Shown: positions 43,289 through 52,619 of the stretch, one piece after another | How the letters are laid out: every line of letters starts with the position of its first letter | How positions within the stretch are numbered: the first letter of the stretch is position 1 | Assembly: GCA_001298545.1 (NCBI GenBank) | Contig: LJCX01000021.1 | Span: 186,001 to 250,000, forward strand | DNA: 64,000 nucleotides | Direction: 5' to 3' | Source: Actinobacteria bacterium OV320 | GTDB lineage: Bacteria; Actinomycetota; Actinomycetes; Streptomycetales; Streptomycetaceae | Translations under genes and position numbers: made by a program | Notes under the pieces: generated by a model | Told to the model about the DNA's origin: nothing | Databases searched by the model: none | The model's input: only the letters and a program-made list of their open reading frames with translations

Positions 43289-45496
43289 GTGCTCCGCATC
43301 CCCCGACCATCCCTCGCCGGCCCCTGGGTCGCGGCTTCCGTGGCCGCGGCCACGGCGGTCTCGCTCTTCACCGGCGTCCAGCCCGCCCGGGCCGCGACCG
43401 ACGCGGCCACCGCCCTGCCCACCGGCTGGTCCACCGTGGTGAACTCCGGCAGCGGCAAATGCCTGGACGCCCGGGCCGCCGCATCCGTGAACGGCACCGC
43501 CGTGCAGCAGTACGCGTGCAACAACAGCACCGCCCAGCAGTGGAGTTTCACCGCGACCACCGACGGCTTCGTGCGGATCGGCAACCGCAACGACGCCCAG
43601 CAGGTCGTGGACGTGAGCGACGTGTCCACCGCCGACAACGCGGCCGTGCACCTGTGGACGTACGGCGGCGGCGTCAACCAGCAGTGGCAGGCCGTCGACG
43701 AGGGCGGCGGCGCCTACCACTTCGTCAACCGCAACAGCGGCAAGTGCCTCGACGTCCCGTCCGCCTCGACGGCCGACAGCGTCCAACTGGTGCAGTACAC
43801 CTGCAACGGCACGGCCGCCCAGCGCTTCCAGGTCGCGCCGGTGAGTACCGCCCCGGGTGACGTCGACCTCGGCCCCAACGTCGTCGTCTTCGACCCGTCG
43901 ATGCCGTCGGCCACGATCCAGAGCCGGCTGAACTCGATCTTCCAGCAGCAGGAGACGAACCAGTTCGGCTCCCAGCGCTACGCGGTCATGTTCAAGCCCG
44001 GCACGTACAGCAACGACGTCAACGTCGGCTTCTACACCCAGGTCCTGGGGCTCGGCCAGTCGCCCGACTCGGTCACGATCAACGGCGCCGTGCATGTGGA
44101 GGCCGACTGGTTCCCGCCGCAGAACGCCACCCAGAACTTCTGGCGCGGCGCGGAGAACCTGTCGGTCAACCCGACCGGCGGTACCGACCGGTGGGCGGTC
44201 TCCCAGGCGTCCGGCTACCGCCGTATGCATGTCCGCGGCAACCTGGAGCTGAGCGACGGCGGCTGGTCCAGTGGCGGGTTCATGGCCGACAGCAAGATCG
44301 ACGGCCAGGTGCGGTCCGGCACCCAGCAGCAGTGGCTGACCCGTAACTCGCAACTCGGCAGCTGGACCGGCTCCAACTGGAACATGGTCTTCGTCGGCAG
44401 CCAGGGCGTGCCCGGCAACAGCTTCCCCAACCCGCCCTACACCACCGTCAACCAGACTCCCACCGTGCGGGAGAAGCCCTTCCTGTACGTGGACGCGGCC
44501 GGCGCCTACCAGGTGTTCGTCCCGTCCCTGCGGGCCAACTCCTCGGCCACCACCTGGGCGAACGGGACCGCCGCCGGCAGCTCGCTCGGCATCGACCAGT
44601 TCTTCGTCGTCAAGCCGGGCGCGACCGCCGCACAGATCAACACCGCCCTCGCCGCGGGCAAGAACCTGCTGGTCACCCCTGGTGTCTACCACCTGAACGA
44701 GACGCTGCGGGTGACCCGCCCCGACACCGTCGTGCTCGGTCTCGGCCTCGCCACGTTCGTCCCGGACAACGGCGTCACCGCCATGACCGTCGCCGACGTC
44801 GACGGGGTGAAGGTCGCGGGCGTCCTCTTCGACGCCGGCACCACCAACTCGCAGACACTCATGGAGATCGGCCCGGCCGGCGCCGCCGCCGACCACACCG
44901 CGAACCCCACCTCCCTGCACGACGTCTACTTCCGGGTCGGCGGGGCCGCCGTGGGCAAGGCGACCACCAGCCTCGTCGTCAACAGCGACGACGTCATCGG
45001 CGACCACATGTGGATCTGGCGGGCCGACCACGGCAGCGGGGTGGGCTGGACCACCAACACGGCCGACACCGGGCTCGTCGTCAACGGCGACGACGTCACC
45101 ATGTACGGCCTGTTCGTCGAGCACTACCAGAAGCACCAGACCCTCTGGAACGGCAACGGCGGCCGGACGTACTTCTACCAGAACGAGATGCCCTACGACC
45201 CGCCCAACCAGGCCGCCTGGATGAACGGCACCACCCAGGGCTACGCCGCCTACAAGGTCGCGAACTCGGTCACCAGCCATCAGGCCTACGGGCTCGGCAG
45301 CTACTGCTACTTCAATGTCAACCCGAGCGTCACCGCCGAGCACGCCTTCGAGGTGCCGGCCAATCCGAACGTGCGCTTCCAGAACATGGTGACGGTCTCG
45401 CTCGGCGGCACCGGAACCATCCGGCACGTCATCAACGACCGGGGCGGACCGTCCAACTCCACCACCAATGTGGCCAACCTGGTGAACTACCCGTGA
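43289..45496 (+). CDS. Secreted ricin-lectin right-handed beta-helix protein
   Basis: 735 residues from GTG 43289 (AGGAGAAG upstream). Signal peptide (about 1-37), ricin B lectin (about 45-190) and a long repeated-strand region (VVFDPSMPSATIQSRL onwards, [44 protein letters not shown]) typical of pectate-lyase-type beta-helices such as GH55 exo-beta-1,3-glucanases. Relatives in Streptomyces are often mislabelled adenylyl cyclase. GH55-like glucan attack fits the neighbours; the exact activity is unproven. Confidence 0.78.
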   Translation: MLRIPRPSLAGPWVAASVAAATAVSLFTGVQPARAATDAATALPTGWSTVVNSGSGKCLDARAAASVNGTAVQQYACNNSTAQQWSFTATTDGFVRIGNRNDAQQVVDVSDVSTADNAAVHLWTYGGGVNQQWQAVDEGGGAYHFVNRNSGKCLDVPSASTADSVQLVQYTCNGTAAQRFQVAPVSTAPGDVDLGPNVVVFDPSMPSATIQSRLNSIFQQQETNQFGSQRYAVMFKPGTYSNDVNVGFYTQVLGLGQSPDSVTINGAVHVEADWFPPQNATQNFWRGAENLSVNPTGGTDRWAVSQASGYRRMHVRGNLELSDGGWSSGGFMADSKIDGQVRSGTQQQWLTRNSQLGSWTGSNWNMVFVGSQGVPGNSFPNPPYTTVNQTPTVREKPFLYVDAAGAYQVFVPSLRANSSATTWANGTAAGSSLGIDQFFVVKPGATAAQINTALAAGKNLLVTPGVYHLNETLRVTRPDTVVLGLGLATFVPDNGVTAMTVADVDGVKVAGVLFDAGTTNSQTLMEIGPAGAAADHTANPTSLHDVYFRVGGAAVGKATTSLVVNSDDVIGDHMWIWRADHGSGVGWTTNTADTGLVVNGDDVTMYGLFVEHYQKHQTLWNGNGGRTYFYQNEMPYDPPNQAAWMNGTTQGYAAYKVANSVTSHQAYGLGSYCYFNVNPSVTAEHAFEVPANPNVRFQNMVTVSLGGTGTIRHVINDRGGPSNSTTNVANLVNYP

Positions 45497-45516
45497 GGTG
45501 ACCCGCCCACGGGCCG

Positions 45517-46425
45517 TCAGGTGCGGCGTGCGGCCCACACCGTTCGTTCGGTGCGCACGCCGAGGTCGGGGTGGTGCACGATGCCGTGCGGGCCGTCGGA
45601 GTCGAGCAGCCGGTCGAAAGCGGTCAGATCCTCGGCCGTCAGGGCGGAGGCGATGCCGGTCCGCATGCGGCGCAGACTGCTGAGGGCATAGCGGCCGACC
45701 GCGTCGGTGTGCGTCGGACCGATGTCGACGGTGACGGTGCGTTCGCCCTCGACGGTGAAGCCGGCCTTCGCCAGCTCGGTTCCCCAGTCGGCGCCGCGGT
45801 GGGAGACGTGCTCGGCGTGATGGCGGTCGAGTGCGGCATGGCAGCGCTCCTCGAGCCCGGGAGCGTCCTGCGGGGCGCTCCCGGGCAGGAACCGGGGGAA
45901 GCCCGCCAGCTCGACGACGGCGAACAGTCCGCCCGGTGCCAGCAGGTCGTGGACCTGGCGCAGGGCGCGGCCGGGGTCGGCCATGTGGTGCAGGGAGGCC
46001 GACGCCCAGACCAGTTCCGGCACGCCGAGTCCGGGCCATTCCGTCGCGTCGAGGTCGGCCCGCACGATGCGCACGCGGTCGGCCGCCCCGGCCGCGACGG
46101 CCTTCTCCCGCAGACGGTGCAGGTGGGCGTCCGAGACGTCGACGGCCGTCACCTCGGCCTCGGGAAAGCGTTCGAGCAGAGCGAGGGTGCCCGCTCCGGT
46201 CCCGCAGCCCAGGTCCACGATGCGGGAGGGGCCGGTCCCGACGGGCAGCCAGGCGGTGATGGACGCGATGTGTTCGGCGAGTACTTCCGCGTCCAGGTCG
46301 AGGATCTCCGACTGGTCGCCTGCCTCGTGGTCGTGCTCGTGCTCGTGCTCGTGGTCGTTCACGTGCTCCTGCTCGTGAGGACGGTGCGCGGCGGGGTGCG
46401 TCGTGTGCGGGGAGGGGTGGTTCAT
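45517..46425 (-). CDS. SAM-dependent methyltransferase with His-rich N-terminus
   Basis: 302 residues. The class I core shows IVDLGCGTGAGTLALLERF, VTAVDVSDAHLHRL and WASASLHHM. The first 40 residues contain a His/Glu/Asp-rich run (EHEHEHEHDHE, about 22-32), a likely metal-binding stretch not normal for the family. Follows an XRE-cupin regulator gene by 96 bases on the same strand. Substrate not recognisable. Confidence 0.82.
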   Translation of the reverse strand: MNHPSPHTTHPAAHRPHEQEHVNDHEHEHEHDHEAGDQSEILDLDAEVLAEHIASITAWLPVGTGPSRIVDLGCGTGAGTLALLERFPEAEVTAVDVSDAHLHRLREKAVAAGAADRVRIVRADLDATEWPGLGVPELVWASASLHHMADPGRALRQVHDLLAPGGLFAVVELAGFPRFLPGSAPQDAPGLEERCHAALDRHHAEHVSHRGADWGTELAKAGFTVEGERTVTVDIGPTHTDAVGRYALSSLRRMRTGIASALTAEDLTAFDRLLDSDGPHGIVHHPDLGVRTERTVWAARRT

Positions 46426-46521
46426 GCGCTCACGCTAAGCGGGCCGACGGCGCGAGGCCGCGTCCGTTGCGGAATGCGCAAGGCGATGGCCCGCTGGATT
46501 GCGGGACACGCAAGAAGGCGG

Positions 46522-47112
46522 TCACGATGACGGGCGTTTCGCCTTTCCGGCCTCCTCGCCGCGCTGGTGGCCGCGGCGGGCGTCGCGGTCGAAGATGCCC
46601 AGGAGCTCGCACGGCCCGCCCTCGGCGCCGATGGCGTGCGGGAGCATCGTGGGGAACTCCGCCGCCTGGTTGGTCTCGATCCGGAAGCGCCGGTTGCCCA
46701 GCAGCAGGATCGCGGTGCCGGAGAGGACCACGAGCCATTCGCGGCCCGGGTGGGCGCGCATGCGCGAGGGGTTGTCGGGCGGCGGGTCCGTCATGCGCTG
46801 ACGCACGACGGTCACGCCGGGCTCCGCCTTGACGAGCCAGCGCATCCCGTGGGCCGCGTCGACGATCGGGTTGGAGACGACGTCGTCCGCGGCGGTCTCG
46901 ACCAGTTGGTCGAGGGAGGTCTCCAGGGCGCGGGCGAGGGTCACGAGCTGGTCCAGGGCCAGGCGGCGCCTGCCGTTCTCGATACGGCTGAGCGTGGACT
47001 GACTGACCTGGGCGCGGGCCGCCAGCTCCTCCAGGGACCAGCCCTGCGCCAGACGCAGCGCTCGGATGCGTTTGCGTACCAGGCTCTCCAGCTCACCGGA
47101 CTCTTGCGTCAT
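46522..47112 (-). CDS. XRE-cupin transcriptional regulator
   Basis: 196 residues. N-terminal HTH (RIRALRLAQGWSLEELAARAQVSQSTLSRIENG) and a C-terminal cupin sensor (REWLVVLSGTAILLLGNRRF). ATG 47112 preferred to ATG 47139. Directly upstream of the methyltransferase gene and probably its regulator. Confidence 0.87.
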   Translation of the reverse strand: MTQESGELESLVRKRIRALRLAQGWSLEELAARAQVSQSTLSRIENGRRRLALDQLVTLARALETSLDQLVETAADDVVSNPIVDAAHGMRWLVKAEPGVTVVRQRMTDPPPDNPSRMRAHPGREWLVVLSGTAILLLGNRRFRIETNQAAEFPTMLPHAIGAEGGPCELLGIFDRDARRGHQRGEEAGKAKRPSS

Positions 47113-47222
47113 GAGCAACAGCGTATGCCCCCGCGGCAAGAAGATCCGGACCGAACGGCGCGCCGCCGGGCCCGCCGATCACGCCGACCATGCCGGGCCC
47201 GCCGGTCAGGCCGGTCGCGCCG

Positions 47223-48068
47223 TCACTCCGTGTCGAAGTCCGTCCCCCGGGAGACCTTCTCCCAAGCGGTGAGCTCGGCCCGTACGGAATCCAGGTGCCC
47301 GGTCAGGAAGTCGACCGCGTCACCGCCGAGGGCGAGGCGCAGGGGGGTGTTCTCGGCTTCCAGGGCCAGCCGGATCGCCGCCGCGGCCTTCGCCGGGTCG
47401 CCGGGCTGATCGCCGTCGCCGCCCGCCACCAGCTGCCGGGTCGCGCCGACCTTCTCCGCGTACGCCGGGTTCTCCTCGGAGAAGTACGCCGCACCCTTGC
47501 CGAACAGGTTGGTACGGAACGCGCCGGGCTCCACGATCAGCACCTTGATGCCGAACGGCGCCACCTCGTCGGCCAGGCCCTCCGACAGCTGCTCCAGCGC
47601 CGCCTTGGTCGCGCTGTACGCGGAGAACCCGGCGAAGGACAGCTGACCGCCGAAGCTGCTGATGTTCACGACCGATCCACTGCCCCGCTCCCTCATCTGC
47701 GGCAGCAGCGCCCGGGTCAGCCGCGCCGGGCCGAACACGTGCAGTTCGAACAGGTCGCGCAGCTCCCGGTCGGTGGTCTCCTCGAACGCCCCGACCTGGG
47801 TGCGGCCGGCGTTGTTCACCACCACGTCCACCCTGCCGTAACGGGCCAGGACGTCGGCGGCCACCGCGTCGACGCGCTCGCCGTCGGTGACGTCCATGCT
47901 GATCGCCTCCGCGCGGTCCGGGTGCGCGGCGACCAGGTCGTCCAGCGCCTCGATCCGGCGGGCCGTGCCGATCACCGTGTCACCCGCGGCGACCGCGGCC
48001 TGCGCGATGGCCCGCCCGAAACCGCTGCTCGCGCCCGTGACCAGCCAGACCTTGGCGTTCTCGCTCAT
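47223..48068 (-). CDS. SDR-family oxidoreductase
   Basis: 281 residues: VTGASSGFGRAIAQ, VVVNNAGRTQVG, NISSFGGQLSFAGFSAYSATKAALEQLSEGLADE (active-site Tyr-x3-Lys). GGGAGA precedes the ATG. Divergent from a LysR regulator, a common pairing in which the LysR controls the SDR. Confidence 0.9.
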   Translation of the reverse strand: MSENAKVWLVTGASSGFGRAIAQAAVAAGDTVIGTARRIEALDDLVAAHPDRAEAISMDVTDGERVDAVAADVLARYGRVDVVVNNAGRTQVGAFEETTDRELRDLFELHVFGPARLTRALLPQMRERGSGSVVNISSFGGQLSFAGFSAYSATKAALEQLSEGLADEVAPFGIKVLIVEPGAFRTNLFGKGAAYFSEENPAYAEKVGATRQLVAGGDGDQPGDPAKAAAAIRLALEAENTPLRLALGGDAVDFLTGHLDSVRAELTAWEKVSRGTDFDTE

Positions 48069-48174
48069 CTTCGTCTCCCTCGTCGGCTGCCGTCCGGGGC
48101 TCCCCGTCCGACGCCTCCCATCCTTCGCCGGACATCGGGGCGCCGTCCAAGACCCCTTGTGATAGCCATGAGTT

Positions 48175-49110
48175 ATGGACATCCATGGACGCGATCTGCG
48201 CTACTTCACCGCGGTGGCCGAGGAGTTGAGTTTCACCCGCGCCGCCGAGCGGCTGTTCGTCTCCCAGCCCGCGCTGAGCAAGCAGATACGGATGCTGGAG
48301 AAGCAACTGGGCGTGGTCCTGTTCGAACGGGACCGGCGGACGGTGCGGTTGACCGGGGTGGGGGAGGCCCTGCTGCCGCACGCCCATGAGGTGCTGGCCG
48401 CGTGGCATGCCGCGGAGGCGGCGGTGCGGGAGGCGGAGACCGCAGAGCGGAGCACTCTGGTGATCGGCATGTCCACCAGCCCGGGCCGTGGCCTGCTGCC
48501 CGCCCTGCGGACCCGCCTCGTCTCCCGCTGTCCGCAGGCGCGGCCGGTCCTGCGTCAGGTCAACTGGGCCGATCCCAGTGCCGGGTTGGCGGACGGATCC
48601 AGCGACGTGGCCTTCGTCTGGCTGCCGCTGCCGGACGAGGACCGTTACCGGTATGCGGTGGTGGCCCGCGAGCCTCGCCTGGTGGCGCTGCCGCGGGGGC
48701 ACCCCCTGGCGGCGCGGGCCGCGTCCGATCCCGAGGGACAGGTGGACTTCGCCGACCTGCTGGAGGAGCCCTTCCTCGCCCTTCCCGCGGAGGCCGGGCC
48801 GTTGCGCGACTACTGGCTCGCTCTCGACGCCAGGGACGGCCGCCCGCCGCGGATCGGCGGGGTGGTGGCCAGCGCCGAGGAGACCCATGAGGCGGTGTCC
48901 GGCGGTCAGGGGATCGCGCTGCTGGCCACCGGGAACGCTCCACTGGTCGTCCGGGACAAGGTGATCGCCGTGCCGGTCCGGGGCATCTCCCCGTCCCGGC
49001 TGGCGGTGGCCGCCGCCCGGGACGACAGCCGGCCCCTGGTGCTCGCCTACCTGGCCGCCGCGAGCGAGGTCGGAACCACCACCTGCTGCGACCCGGTGCC
49101 TGGGGCATGA
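48175..49110 (+). CDS. LysR-family regulator
   Basis: 311 residues. HTH RYFTAVAEELSFTRAAERLFVSQPALSKQIRMLEKQLGVVLFERD and an effector domain from about residue 90. Divergent from the SDR gene across a 106-base spacer, where its site should lie. Ends in a strong terminator. Confidence 0.9.
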   Translation: MDIHGRDLRYFTAVAEELSFTRAAERLFVSQPALSKQIRMLEKQLGVVLFERDRRTVRLTGVGEALLPHAHEVLAAWHAAEAAVREAETAERSTLVIGMSTSPGRGLLPALRTRLVSRCPQARPVLRQVNWADPSAGLADGSSDVAFVWLPLPDEDRYRYAVVAREPRLVALPRGHPLAARAASDPEGQVDFADLLEEPFLALPAEAGPLRDYWLALDARDGRPPRIGGVVASAEETHEAVSGGQGIALLATGNAPLVVRDKVIAVPVRGISPSRLAVAAARDDSRPLVLAYLAAASEVGTTTCCDPVPGA

Positions 49111-49114
49111 CCGC

Positions 49115-49152
49115 CTTCGCCCGCCCCGGAGAGCCTTTCGGGGCGGGCGAAG
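49115..49152 (+). terminator. Strong hairpin terminator after lysR
   Basis: CTTCGCCCGCCCCG (49115-49128) and CGGGGCGGGCGAAG (49139-49152) form a perfect 14-base stem with a 10-base loop, five bases past the stop codon. No T-run, which is usual here. Confidence 0.8.
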
Positions 49153-49230
49153 ACGGTGGTCGGTACTGCTCGGTACTGCTCGGTACTAGGGTCCGTCTTC
49201 AAAGATCATCGTGTGGTGGATCATGGTGGG

Positions 49231-49635
49231 GTGATACGTCGCCATGAACTCACTGATCAGGAGTGGGAGTTACTCGCTCCGCTGATACCGCGGGCTGCGA
49301 CGGGCCGGCCTCGGGTGTCGGACCGGCAGGTCATCAACGGGATGGTTTACAAGATCAGGACCGGGATCTCCTGGCGTGACCTGCCGGAACGCTACGGGCC
49401 ATGGCAGACGGTCTACACCCGCTTCCGCCGCTACGCCCTGGACGGCGTGTTCACCCGAGCCCTCCAGCAGATCCAGGCCCAAGCGGACGCGGCCGGCGAC
49501 ATCGACTGGCTCGTCCAGATCGACTCCACCATCGTCCGCGCCCACCAGCACGCCGCCGCCACCGGCCGAAAAGGGGGCGCCAGCGGCCGGACGAACCGGA
49601 CGATCACGCCCTCGGCCGATCCCGAGGAGGCCTGA
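49231..49635 (+). CDS. IS5-family transposase, frame A
   Basis: 134 residues from GTG 49231. HELTDQEWELLAPLIP is the usual IS5 start, then GMVYKIRTGISWRDLPERYGPW and the first catalytic Asp in QIDSTIVRAHQH. Alone it stops at 49633 in sequence unlike the family. A slip of -1 at AAAAGGGGG (49569-49577) gives the full enzyme. Confidence 0.88.
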   Translation: MIRRHELTDQEWELLAPLIPRAATGRPRVSDRQVINGMVYKIRTGISWRDLPERYGPWQTVYTRFRRYALDGVFTRALQQIQAQADAAGDIDWLVQIDSTIVRAHQHAAATGRKGGASGRTNRTITPSADPEEA

Positions 49636-50093
49636 CGACCAAGATCCACCTCGCCTGCGACGGCAAGGGGCGCCCGCTCGCAGTCCTGGTGACGCCAGGG
49701 CAACGTCACGACAGCATCTGCGCGCGACCTCTTCTGGAGCGCATCCGCGTCCCTCGCACTGGCCGGGGGCGCCCCCGCCGCAGGCCTGACCAGGTCATTG
49801 CCGACAAGGCCTACAGCTCCCGCGGCTTCCGCGCCTACCTGCGCAAACGCGGCATCGGGCACACCATCCCGGAGAAGACCGACCAGCAGCGACACCGGCA
49901 CAACCGCGGCCGCCGCGGGGGGCGACCACCGGCGTTCGACCGGCAGATCTATCGCCAACGCAACGTCGTTGAGCGCTGCTTCAACCGGCTCAAGGGGTTC
50001 CGCGGCATCGCCACCCGATACGAAAAGACCGCCACCTCCTACGAAGCGGCGGTCACGCTCGCGTCATTCCTACTCTGGGCAAGATCCGTTTGA
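49572..50093 (+). CDS. IS5-family transposase, frame B
   Basis: The -1 frame continues the family sequence immediately after the A-run: KRGRQRPDEPDDHALGRSRGG, then TTKIHLACDGKGRPLAV. It holds the second Asp (VIADKAYSSRGFRAYL) and the Glu (VVERCFNRLKGFR). No good internal start is seen, so it is read only by frameshifting. The start given is the first codon after the proposed slip. Confidence 0.82.
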   Translation, partial: RGRQRPDEPDDHALGRSRGGLTTKIHLACDGKGRPLAVLVTPGQRHDSICARPLLERIRVPRTGRGRPRRRPDQVIADKAYSSRGFRAYLRKRGIGHTIPEKTDQQRHRHNRGRRGGRPPAFDRQIYRQRNVVERCFNRLKGFRGIATRYEKTATSYEAAVTLASFLLWARSV

Positions 50094-50122
50094 AGACGGA
50101 CCCTAGTCGGTACTGCTCGGTG

Positions 50123-51232
50123 CTACTTGGTGAGCGCTGCCAGCTTGGGGTCGTTCGCGTAGGCCTCGGCCGCGTTCTCCTTGGTCACGATGACCGGCGG
50201 CAGGAGGAAGGACGGGACGACCTTCTTGCCGTTGTCGTACGACTTGGTGTCGTTGATGGTCGGCTTGTCGCCCTTCTGGAGGGCCTTGACCATGTTGACG
50301 GTCTCCGCGACGAGCTTGCGGGTGTCCTTGTTGATGGTCGAGTACTGCTCACCGGCCATGATCGACTTCACCGACTCGACCTCGGAGTCCTGACCGGTGA
50401 CGACCGGGACCGGCTTGCCGGCGCCCTTGACCGAGGTGAGGATCGCGCGGGCGAGGGTGTCGTTGGGGGACAGGACGCCGTCGAGGGTCTTCTTGCCGCC
50501 GTAGGCCGAGGTCAGCAGCGAGTCCATGCGCTGCTGGGCGTTCTCTGCCTTCCAGCCCTGGGTCGCGGTCTGCTTGATGTCGGTCTGCCCCGAGCCGACA
50601 ACGATGTCGCCCTTGTCGATCAAGGGCTTCAGCACCTCCATCGCGCCGTCGAAGAACACCTTGGAGTTGTTGTCGTCCGGCGAGCCGGAGAACAGCTCGA
50701 TCGTCCAGGGACCCTTCGGCTTCTTCGCCTTCATGCCGTCGATCAGGGCCTGCCCCTGGAGCTGGCCGACCTTGAAGTTGTCGAAGGCGATGTAGTAGTC
50801 GACGTCGGGCGTGTTCGTGATGAGCCGGTCGTAGGCGATGACGGTGGCGCCCTCGTCCTTGGCCTGCTTCACCTGGGTCGCGAGCTGCGAGGCGTCGGTC
50901 GCGCCGATGACGATGACCTTCGCGCCCTTGGTGACCATGGAGGAGATCTGCGCCTGCTGGTCGGCGACGGTCGTCGAGGCGCCCGCGTACTGGACGTCGG
51001 CCTTGAAGCCGGAGTCCTTCAGGCCGTCGGTGAACAGGTCGCCGGCGAGCACCCAGTTCTCCGAGGTCTTGGCGGGCAGGGCGACGCCGATCAGCGAGTC
51101 CTTCGCGAAACCCTTGCCTTCGGCGCTGTCGCTGCCGGTGGAGCCCTCGCGTTCGTTGGAGCAGGCCGTGCCCAGGGTGAGCAGGGCGGCGGCGCCGACG
51201 GCGGCGATGCTTCTGATGACGAGTGTGCGCAT
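50123..51232 (-). CDS. chvE: Multiple-sugar ABC transporter binding lipoprotein
   Basis: 369 residues, lipoprotein signal ending LGTAC (Cys24). ChvE/XylF-type sugar receptor: VIVIGATDASQLATQVKQAKDEG, VIAYDRLITNTPDVDYYIAFDN. Family ligands are xylose, arabinose, galactose and glucose. Last gene of the minus-strand operon with mmsA and mmsB. Confidence 0.9.
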   Translation of the reverse strand: MRTLVIRSIAAVGAAALLTLGTACSNEREGSTGSDSAEGKGFAKDSLIGVALPAKTSENWVLAGDLFTDGLKDSGFKADVQYAGASTTVADQQAQISSMVTKGAKVIVIGATDASQLATQVKQAKDEGATVIAYDRLITNTPDVDYYIAFDNFKVGQLQGQALIDGMKAKKPKGPWTIELFSGSPDDNNSKVFFDGAMEVLKPLIDKGDIVVGSGQTDIKQTATQGWKAENAQQRMDSLLTSAYGGKKTLDGVLSPNDTLARAILTSVKGAGKPVPVVTGQDSEVESVKSIMAGEQYSTINKDTRKLVAETVNMVKALQKGDKPTINDTKSYDNGKKVVPSFLLPPVIVTKENAAEAYANDPKLAALTK

Positions 51233-51320
51233 GGTGGAGTTGGCCCCTTCGTACGGTGTGCTGATTGCGGGAGTGCGGTGTGCCGTCGAGCGCGGCGGGG
51301 GGAGGAGGTGCGGGCTGCGG

Positions 51321-52619
51321 TCAGCCCGCGACGCCGGCCTTGTCGACGTCGGAGTTCGGGGCCGCCGGTGGAGCCGGTGCCGCCGGGTCGTCCCGCCGGA
51401 ACGGGCGTGTCAGTGCGCCGATGACCGAGAACCGTCCCTGGCTCTTGTTGTAGACGTCGAAGGCGACGGCGAGCAGGAGGACCAGGCCCTTGATGATCTG
51501 GACCATGTCCGATCCGACGCCCTCCAGTTGGAGGCCGTTGTTGAGCAGTGCCATGACCAGGCCGCCGACGATCGAGCCGCTGACGGTGCCCAGGCCGCCG
51601 GAGACCGCCGCGCCGCCGATGAACACGGCCGCGATGGCGTCCAGTTCCCAGCTCAGACCGTCCTGCGGTCCGGAGGCCGAGGAACGGGCGACGAAGATCA
51701 TGCCGGCCAGCGCGGCCAGCACCGACATGTTCATCATGACGAGGAAGTTGACCCGCTTGAGCTTCACACCGGACAGTTCCGCGGCGCGCGCGTTGCCGCC
51801 GACGGCGTAGATGTGCCGGCCGCCGATGGTGTTGCGGGTGTAGTGCGAGTACGCGAGGACCAGAACGATCAGGATGATGCCGGAGATCGGCAGGCTGGTG
51901 CCGATCCGGCCGCCGGCGAAGCGGAGCGTCGCGAAGACGATCACGCCGAACATGACGGCCAGGCGGATGCCCGTGACCCACAGCGGTGCCAGGTCGGCCT
52001 TCATCTCGCGACGGGTCTGGCGTGCCTGCCACTCGCGCCACAGCACGCCCGCGCAGGCGGCCACGCCGAGGAGCAGCGTCAGGTTGTTGTACCCGGTGTC
52101 CGGCCCGACCTCGGGCAGGAAGCCCGCGCCGATCTTGCGGAAGCCCTCGGGCACCGGAACCGTGTCGGCGTTGCCGATGTACTGGTTGCCGCCGCGGAAC
52201 AGGAGCATCCCGGCGAGGGTCACGATGAAGGCCGGTACACCGATGTAGGCCACCCAGAAGCCCTGCCAGGCACCGATCGCGGCGCCCACGAGCAGGCCGA
52301 GCGCGATGCCGAGGGGCCACGGCAGGTCGTACTCCTGCATCGCCTTGGCGACGACGATGCCGGTGAACGCGGCGACCGAGCCGACCGACAGGTCGATGTG
52401 CCCGGCGACGATCACCATCAGCATCCCGATGGCCAGGATCAGGATGTAGGAGTACTGGCTGACCACGGCGATGAGGTTGCCCGACGTGAGCGTCAGGCCG
52501 TCGGTCCAGATCTGGAACAGCAGGACGATCGCCACCAGGGTGGAGATCATGCCGAACTGGCGGGCGTTGGAGGTCGTTCCTCCGAAGAGGTTCTTCTGAA
52601 GGTCGGTTATACGGCTCAT
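51321..52619 (-). CDS. mmsB: Multiple-sugar ABC transporter permease
   Basis: 432 residues with ten or more helices, of the GguB/XylH type: [22 protein letters not shown] and [22 protein letters not shown], plus the [30 protein letters not shown] end. Starts four bases inside the ATPase gene (ATGA). A short Pro/Ala-rich C-terminal tail. Confidence 0.92.
   Translation of the reverse strand: MSRITDLQKNLFGGTTSNARQFGMISTLVAIVLLFQIWTDGLTLTSGNLIAVVSQYSYILILAIGMLMVIVAGHIDLSVGSVAAFTGIVVAKAMQEYDLPWPLGIALGLLVGAAIGAWQGFWVAYIGVPAFIVTLAGMLLFRGGNQYIGNADTVPVPEGFRKIGAGFLPEVGPDTGYNNLTLLLGVAACAGVLWREWQARQTRREMKADLAPLWVTGIRLAVMFGVIVFATLRFAGGRIGTSLPISGIILIVLVLAYSHYTRNTIGGRHIYAVGGNARAAELSGVKLKRVNFLVMMNMSVLAALAGMIFVARSSASGPQDGLSWELDAIAAVFIGGAAVSGGLGTVSGSIVGGLVMALLNNGLQLEGVGSDMVQIIKGLVLLLAVAFDVYNKSQGRFSVIGALTRPFRRDDPAAPAPPAAPNSDVDKAGVAG

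Larger units (their letters stand above)
49189..50103 (+). mobile_element. IS5-family insertion sequence, 915 bp
   Basis: The ends GGGTCCGTCTTCAAA and its inverse TTTGAAGACGGACCC are perfect 15-base inverted repeats. TA is duplicated on both sides (49187-49188, 50104-50105), the target pattern of the IS427/IS112 group. It entered a short 10-base tandem repeat (CGGTACTGCT, copies on both sides) in the space between lysR and the sugar-binding gene, harming neither. Internally one transposase is encoded in two frames joined by a -1 shift. Apparently intact and recent. Confidence 0.93.

Noticed and set aside
43259..46039. A 926-codon minus-strand frame
   Set aside because: No domain is seen and it covers the beta-helix gene in antisense; composition artefact.
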